This document shows positions 60,837-64,000 of a stretch of 64,000 nucleotides of DNA, piece after piece. The position numbers and the translations under genes are program-made. The notes below the pieces were generated by a model. It worked only from the letters and a program-made list of their open reading frames with translations, ran no database searches and was not told the DNA's origin. The stretch's first letter is position 1; each line of letters opens with the position of its first letter. Origin of the DNA: CBDDCX01 sp965226925 (lineage in GTDB: Bacteria; Gemmatimonadota; Gemmatimonadetes; Longimicrobiales; Gaopeijiaceae); contig CBDDEN010000009.1 of assembly GCA_965226925.1 (NCBI GenBank), forward strand, positions 434,001 to 498,000. The letters run 5' to 3'.

Positions 60837-62393
60837 TCACAGCGCCGGGAACCCGGCCGGTGGACGTCTGTGGTGCGTTCCCTGCTCGTACGCGTAGGCC
60901 AACCGGAAGAGGAGCAACTCGGCGTATGGCCGCGCGAGAATCTGGAGTCCGGCCGGGAGTGTACCGTAGGTGTAACCCATGGGCACCGTGATCGCGGGCA
61001 TACCCGTGGCGGGCGCCACCAACTGGCTGTTGTCCCCGAGGTACTCCTCTCGAGCCCGATCCAAATGTGCCGGAGGATTGCGCCAGCTGGGATAGATGAT
61101 GGCGTCCACCTCGGCGCCGTCCATGGCTGCCTGGAGTTCCGATAGGTAACCCTGCCTCTGCTCGTGCTCGGCGTAGTCCGGGCAGGGGGGGTCCCAATCT
61201 CGTGGGTGCACGTCCAAGGGCATGTTCTCGTTGCGACGCAGGGACTCCTCTGTATAGTCGGCGTATTGCCCGGTCTCGAGCACCTCGAGCACGTCGTGGA
61301 TCGGAGCGTCCTCGCCCAGGGCCGACAGGTACTGGTACATGTCGTAGCGGAAGCGCCGGCAGAACATGCCCTCTCGATCCAACTCCTTCTGCAGGTCGAA
61401 GTCGAAGGGGTCCACGATGGTCGCCCCGAGCCGGGCCAGATCCGCCACGGCTTCCTCGAAGACCCGGATGACGGCCGTGTCGGCGTCTTCGGTGTTCACG
61501 AGTTGGCGCAACACCGCGATGCGTGTGCCCTGCAGCCCGTTCGGGTCCAAGGCGGTTGTGTAGTCGGGTTCCTTCCTTCCGCGCCCCGCCTCGGTATAGG
61601 GATCGGCTGGGTCGTATCCTGCGACCACGTTGAAGATCCTGGCGGCGTCCTCGACGCTCCGGGCCATGGGGCCGGCTATGTCCCGGTCGAAGGAGAGCGG
61701 GATGACCCCATCCCGGCTGGTGAGGCCGATGGTCGATCGAATCCCTACGAGCGCCAGGTGCGAGGAAGGGCCTCGGATCGAGTTGCCTGTGTCACTTCCA
61801 AGGCCCGCCACTCCGAAACTGGCCGCGACGCCCGATGCGGTCCCTCCGCTGGATCCTGCGGGCACGCGGTCGAACGCATAAGCGTTCGATGTCGTGTCGT
61901 ACGACGAGCTCACCGTCTGCCGGGCGCTGAAGGCCCACTCCGCCATGTTCGTCTTGGCCACGATGACCGCCCCGGCCTCGCGGATCTTGCGCACCATGAA
62001 GGCGTCGTCGGGCGGCACGCTCCCCATGAGGGCGACGGAGCCCCCTGTCGTCGGCAGGTCATGGGTGTCGAAGTTGTCCTTCACCAGCATGGGCGCGCAG
62101 AAGAGCGGCGGTGGCTCGAGACCCGCGGCCAGCAGTCCGTCAAGAACGTCGGCCCGTGAGAGGGCGTTCGGGTTCACCACCGTGATGGCGTTCACCGTGG
62201 CCTCATCGTACGCCTCGATCCGATCGAGGTGGGCCTGGACCACGGCCCTGCACGTCGTTCGACCGCTCACGATGGCATCCCTGATCTCCGCGATCGACGC
62301 TTCCACCACGTCGAAGGACGCGGGCTGAGACTCGCAGGCCAGCGGTGAAAGGGCGAGCGCGGCGACGAGAAGGCGGACTCTGATGGACTGCAT
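60837..62393 (-). CDS. Amidase-signature lipoprotein (GatA-like amidase)
   Basis: The 518-residue enzyme has a lipoprotein signal (LLVAALALSPLACES). The amidase signature follows: catalytic Lys in MLVKDNFDTHDLPTTGGSVA, then PAGSSGGTASGVAASFGVAG with cis-Ser and the nucleophile Ser in GSDTGNSIRGPSSHL. The C-terminal part contains LATTVGMPAI-like APATGMPAITVPMG. It hydrolyses amides outside the cell membrane; substrate unknown. ATG 62393 opens into the signal. All three catalytic residues (Ser-Ser-Lys) are present. Confidence 0.88.
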   Translation of the reverse strand: MQSIRVRLLVAALALSPLACESQPASFDVVEASIAEIRDAIVSGRTTCRAVVQAHLDRIEAYDEATVNAITVVNPNALSRADVLDGLLAAGLEPPPLFCAPMLVKDNFDTHDLPTTGGSVALMGSVPPDDAFMVRKIREAGAVIVAKTNMAEWAFSARQTVSSSYDTTSNAYAFDRVPAGSSGGTASGVAASFGVAGLGSDTGNSIRGPSSHLALVGIRSTIGLTSRDGVIPLSFDRDIAGPMARSVEDAARIFNVVAGYDPADPYTEAGRGRKEPDYTTALDPNGLQGTRIAVLRQLVNTEDADTAVIRVFEEAVADLARLGATIVDPFDFDLQKELDREGMFCRRFRYDMYQYLSALGEDAPIHDVLEVLETGQYADYTEESLRRNENMPLDVHPRDWDPPCPDYAEHEQRQGYLSELQAAMDGAEVDAIIYPSWRNPPAHLDRAREEYLGDNSQLVAPATGMPAITVPMGYTYGTLPAGLQILARPYAELLLFRLAYAYEQGTHHRRPPAGFPAL

Positions 62394-62510
62394 GGCGAGC
62401 TTCCTGCGCTGGTGGTTTCGGGGTCGGGACGAGTTACCAAGATCGGTGGTGAGGCCTGCCTTGTCGATTGGCGGGGGCTTGGTCGAAGCAGAGCCTAATG
62501 GTGGGGGACC

Positions 62511-63071
62511 TCAAACCGTGTAATAGGGAGCCATCATCAGGTATACCAGCACGCCGGTAACGGCCACGTACATCCACATCGGCAGCGTCCATCGGGCCAG
62601 CCGCCGGTGTCTCGCGAACTCCCCGCGCACGGCTCTCGCGATCGTGAACAGGACGAACGGGACCAGGATGGGCGCGAGGGAGATGTGTGAAATGAGGATG
62701 AAGAAGTAGGTCGGGCGGAGCCAACCCTCTCCTCCGAAGTGCGACTGCGGCGCCTGCGAGTGATACGTCACGTACGAGATCAGAAAGAGGCACGAGAGGA
62801 CGAAGCTGGTGCACATGAGGCCGATGTGCGTCTTGCGGCGCCCGCTCCTGATCGCCACGTAGGCGGCCGCAAGCAGCACGGCGGTGGTGCCGTTGATGAT
62901 CGCGTGCATGCGCGGGAGTCCGGATACGTCCAGTCCGTCGAGCTTGAACGCTTGGGGAAACGCCGCGAGCGCGGCTACGAGCCCTCCGACCAGCAGGGTC
63001 AGCGCGAGGACTGCGAGCCACAGAGAGCGTTCGCTCGGGGGGTTCTCCTCCCGGTCCGTGGATTCGATCAT
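62511..63071 (-). CDS. DUF420-family membrane protein
   Basis: The 186-residue protein has four to five hydrophobic segments: WLAVLALTLLVGGLVAALAA, HAIINGTTAVLLAAAYVAI, MCTSFVLSCLFLISYVTYHS, YFFILISHISLAPILVPFVL and a last one MWMYVAVTGVLVYLMMAPYY. Conserved His (LPRMHAIINGT, YHSQAP, ISHISLAP) fit the DUF420 group, which is linked to cytochrome oxidase assembly genes in many genomes. ATG 63071. No oxidase gene is nearby here. Confidence 0.85.
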   Translation of the reverse strand: MIESTDREENPPSERSLWLAVLALTLLVGGLVAALAAFPQAFKLDGLDVSGLPRMHAIINGTTAVLLAAAYVAIRSGRRKTHIGLMCTSFVLSCLFLISYVTYHSQAPQSHFGGEGWLRPTYFFILISHISLAPILVPFVLFTIARAVRGEFARHRRLARWTLPMWMYVAVTGVLVYLMMAPYYTV

Positions 63072-63128
63072 GCCCGATCCGAGGTCATGGGGCGAGGTCT
63101 GAGGGGCGGGTCCCGGAGCCGGAAGCGT

Positions 63129-64000
63129 CTAGTCGGGTCGCCCCATCAGCGAACTGATGGTCCGACCCTCGCTGCGGGGGTTCCGGAGGTGCACGTCGAG
63201 CCACGCCGCCCATCGACCCCACAGGTCCAAGAGTGTCTCTTTGGTGGCCGGTCCGTGATCCTCGAACGGATACAGGTACATGGCGGCCTCCTTACCCAGT
63301 CCGTTCAGAGCGTGGAACAGCCTGGGTGAGTGATCCGGATCGGTGCCCACGTTCTGGTCCTGAAGCCCGTGGTACATGAGCAGGGCACCCGTAAGGTTGT
63401 TGGCATACAGGAACGGCGACATGCCGAGGTAGACGTCCTTGGCGTCCCACAGGAACCGGCGCTCCGACTGGAAGCTGAGCGGGGTGAACGTGCGGTTGTA
63501 ATTGCCGTCCCCCGCGATACCGGCCTTGAAGAAGGGCGTGTGCACCATCGCGTTGACGGTCGAGAAGGCGCCGTACGAGTGCCCCCCGAGCCCGAGTCGC
63601 TGACGGTCGATGATCGCTCGACGGTCGAGTTCGTCGATCACGGCCGCAAGGTTGTTTCGCAGGTCGTGCTCATAGTTGTTGTTCATGCGGCCGGGAGCGC
63701 CGACGATCGGAGCGTCGGGCTCGACGACGGCGTATCCGAGCCGAATCAGGTACTCGATCGAGCGCACGCCGAAGTCCACGGTGAAGCGCTCTCGGGGAGC
63801 GGCCGTGAGGTCGGGCGTGTAGTCGATGTTCTGTGTGATCTGAACGCGGCTGGGGCCCTGCACGAGGTATGACTGAGGCGTCTCGCGGGGAGACTCCCGC
63901 GACACGATGAAGCGCCCGGAGTTGATGTCGAGGACGGACGTCAGGCGCTCGAAAGCGTTTTCGTTGTCCCCTTCGAAGATGCGCTCCGTCTCGCCGGTGC
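63129..64000 (-). CDS. S9-family (prolyl oligopeptidase) serine peptidase, C-terminal part; internal deletion
   Basis: The gene enters from the right edge. It reads GRFIVSRESPRETPQSYLVQ (end of the propeller), then LTAAPRERFTV. Relatives continue with about 60-80 residues that open the alpha/beta hydrolase domain (PPGYxxG, FWFYPRE), but here the next codons are DFGVRSIEYLIRLGYAVVEP, so that segment is missing in frame. The rest is normal: LGLGGHSYGAFSTVNAMVHT with the nucleophile Ser, GLQDQNVGTDPDHSPR with the Asp and YPFEDHGPATK with the His. The catalytic triad is present but the fold is damaged if the deletion is real. N terminus lies outside the window. Confidence 0.75.
   Translation of the reverse strand, partial: TGETERIFEGDNENAFERLTSVLDINSGRFIVSRESPRETPQSYLVQGPSRVQITQNIDYTPDLTAAPRERFTVDFGVRSIEYLIRLGYAVVEPDAPIVGAPGRMNNNYEHDLRNNLAAVIDELDRRAIIDRQRLGLGGHSYGAFSTVNAMVHTPFFKAGIAGDGNYNRTFTPLSFQSERRFLWDAKDVYLGMSPFLYANNLTGALLMYHGLQDQNVGTDPDHSPRLFHALNGLGKEAAMYLYPFEDHGPATKETLLDLWGRWAAWLDVHLRNPRSEGRTISSLMGRPD

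Overview
The window reads as a GC-rich bacterial chromosome segment, most likely Gemmatimonadota from a marine or host-associated setting. The basis is high GC in every frame and gene content such as glcDEF, DUF5117-type zinc proteases, S9 peptidases of the RERFTV type, LVIVD and NHL propellers, Tat-signal aminotransferases, an ABC-F protein with a Lys/Gly tract and a lineage-specific mer cluster. No rRNA, tRNA or CRISPR array was found. The taxonomic call is inference, not a search result.

Layout. 1-15.3 kb is ordinary core-like DNA: an M20 peptidase start and a glcD-glcE-glcF operon (glycolate oxidation), a metallo-beta-lactamase-fold hydrolase, a GAF protein, an M42 aminopeptidase, FxsA, IspH, a MarR regulator, dihydrolipoyl dehydrogenase, LemA with a DUF2207 membrane protein, and an Npt-like transporter. 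At about 16.46 kb an LVIVD-propeller gene loses its 5' end and an accessory island begins.

16.5-30 kb is a decaying mobile and defence island. It has a wHTH (replication-relaxation-like) protein, a NucS/DUF91-like nuclease, an IS3-family element with a visible -1 frameshift site, a PD-(D/E)XK-like protein cut by that IS, a group II intron reverse transcriptase next to tyrosine-recombinase debris, an IS3-end/integrase chimera, an operon of N6-adenine methyltransferase plus GHKL (MutL/MORC-like) ATPase, an intact IS5-family copy with CTAA target duplication, and a mutator (IS256-type) remnant. Two divergent copies of a ~100-bp sequence sit in inverted orientation at about 24.08 and 29.9 kb.

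30.4-33.3 kb is a mercury operon. MerR has the three Hg-binding Cys. A MerA-like flavoprotein lacks the C-terminal Cys pair. MerT, an HMA (MerP-like) protein and a thioredoxin-like protein follow. Two near-identical MerR-type promoters with 20-bp spacers drive it. The HMA gene has TGA exactly where the first Cys of GMTCxxC should be, followed at suitable distance by a hairpin, so it is a candidate selenoprotein and the most interesting signal here.

33.6-64 kb returns to chromosomal genes: cold-shock protein, AlaX-like editing protein, trkA-trkH, a 231-bp MITE-like element, an FAD oxidoreductase, an NHL propeller, a zinc protease, an aminotransferase, a LivG-type ATPase with acyl-CoA ligase, an alanine symporter, cyclic amidohydrolase with a DapA-like enzyme, ApbE, ABC-F, two YeeE/YedE halves, a hybrid histidine kinase, an MBL/lamin-tail protein, amidase, DUF420 protein and S9 peptidase. 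Many of these carry one-base frameshifts at short homopolymers or have lost whole segments, so each break may be sequencing or assembly error or real decay; each is noted in its entry.
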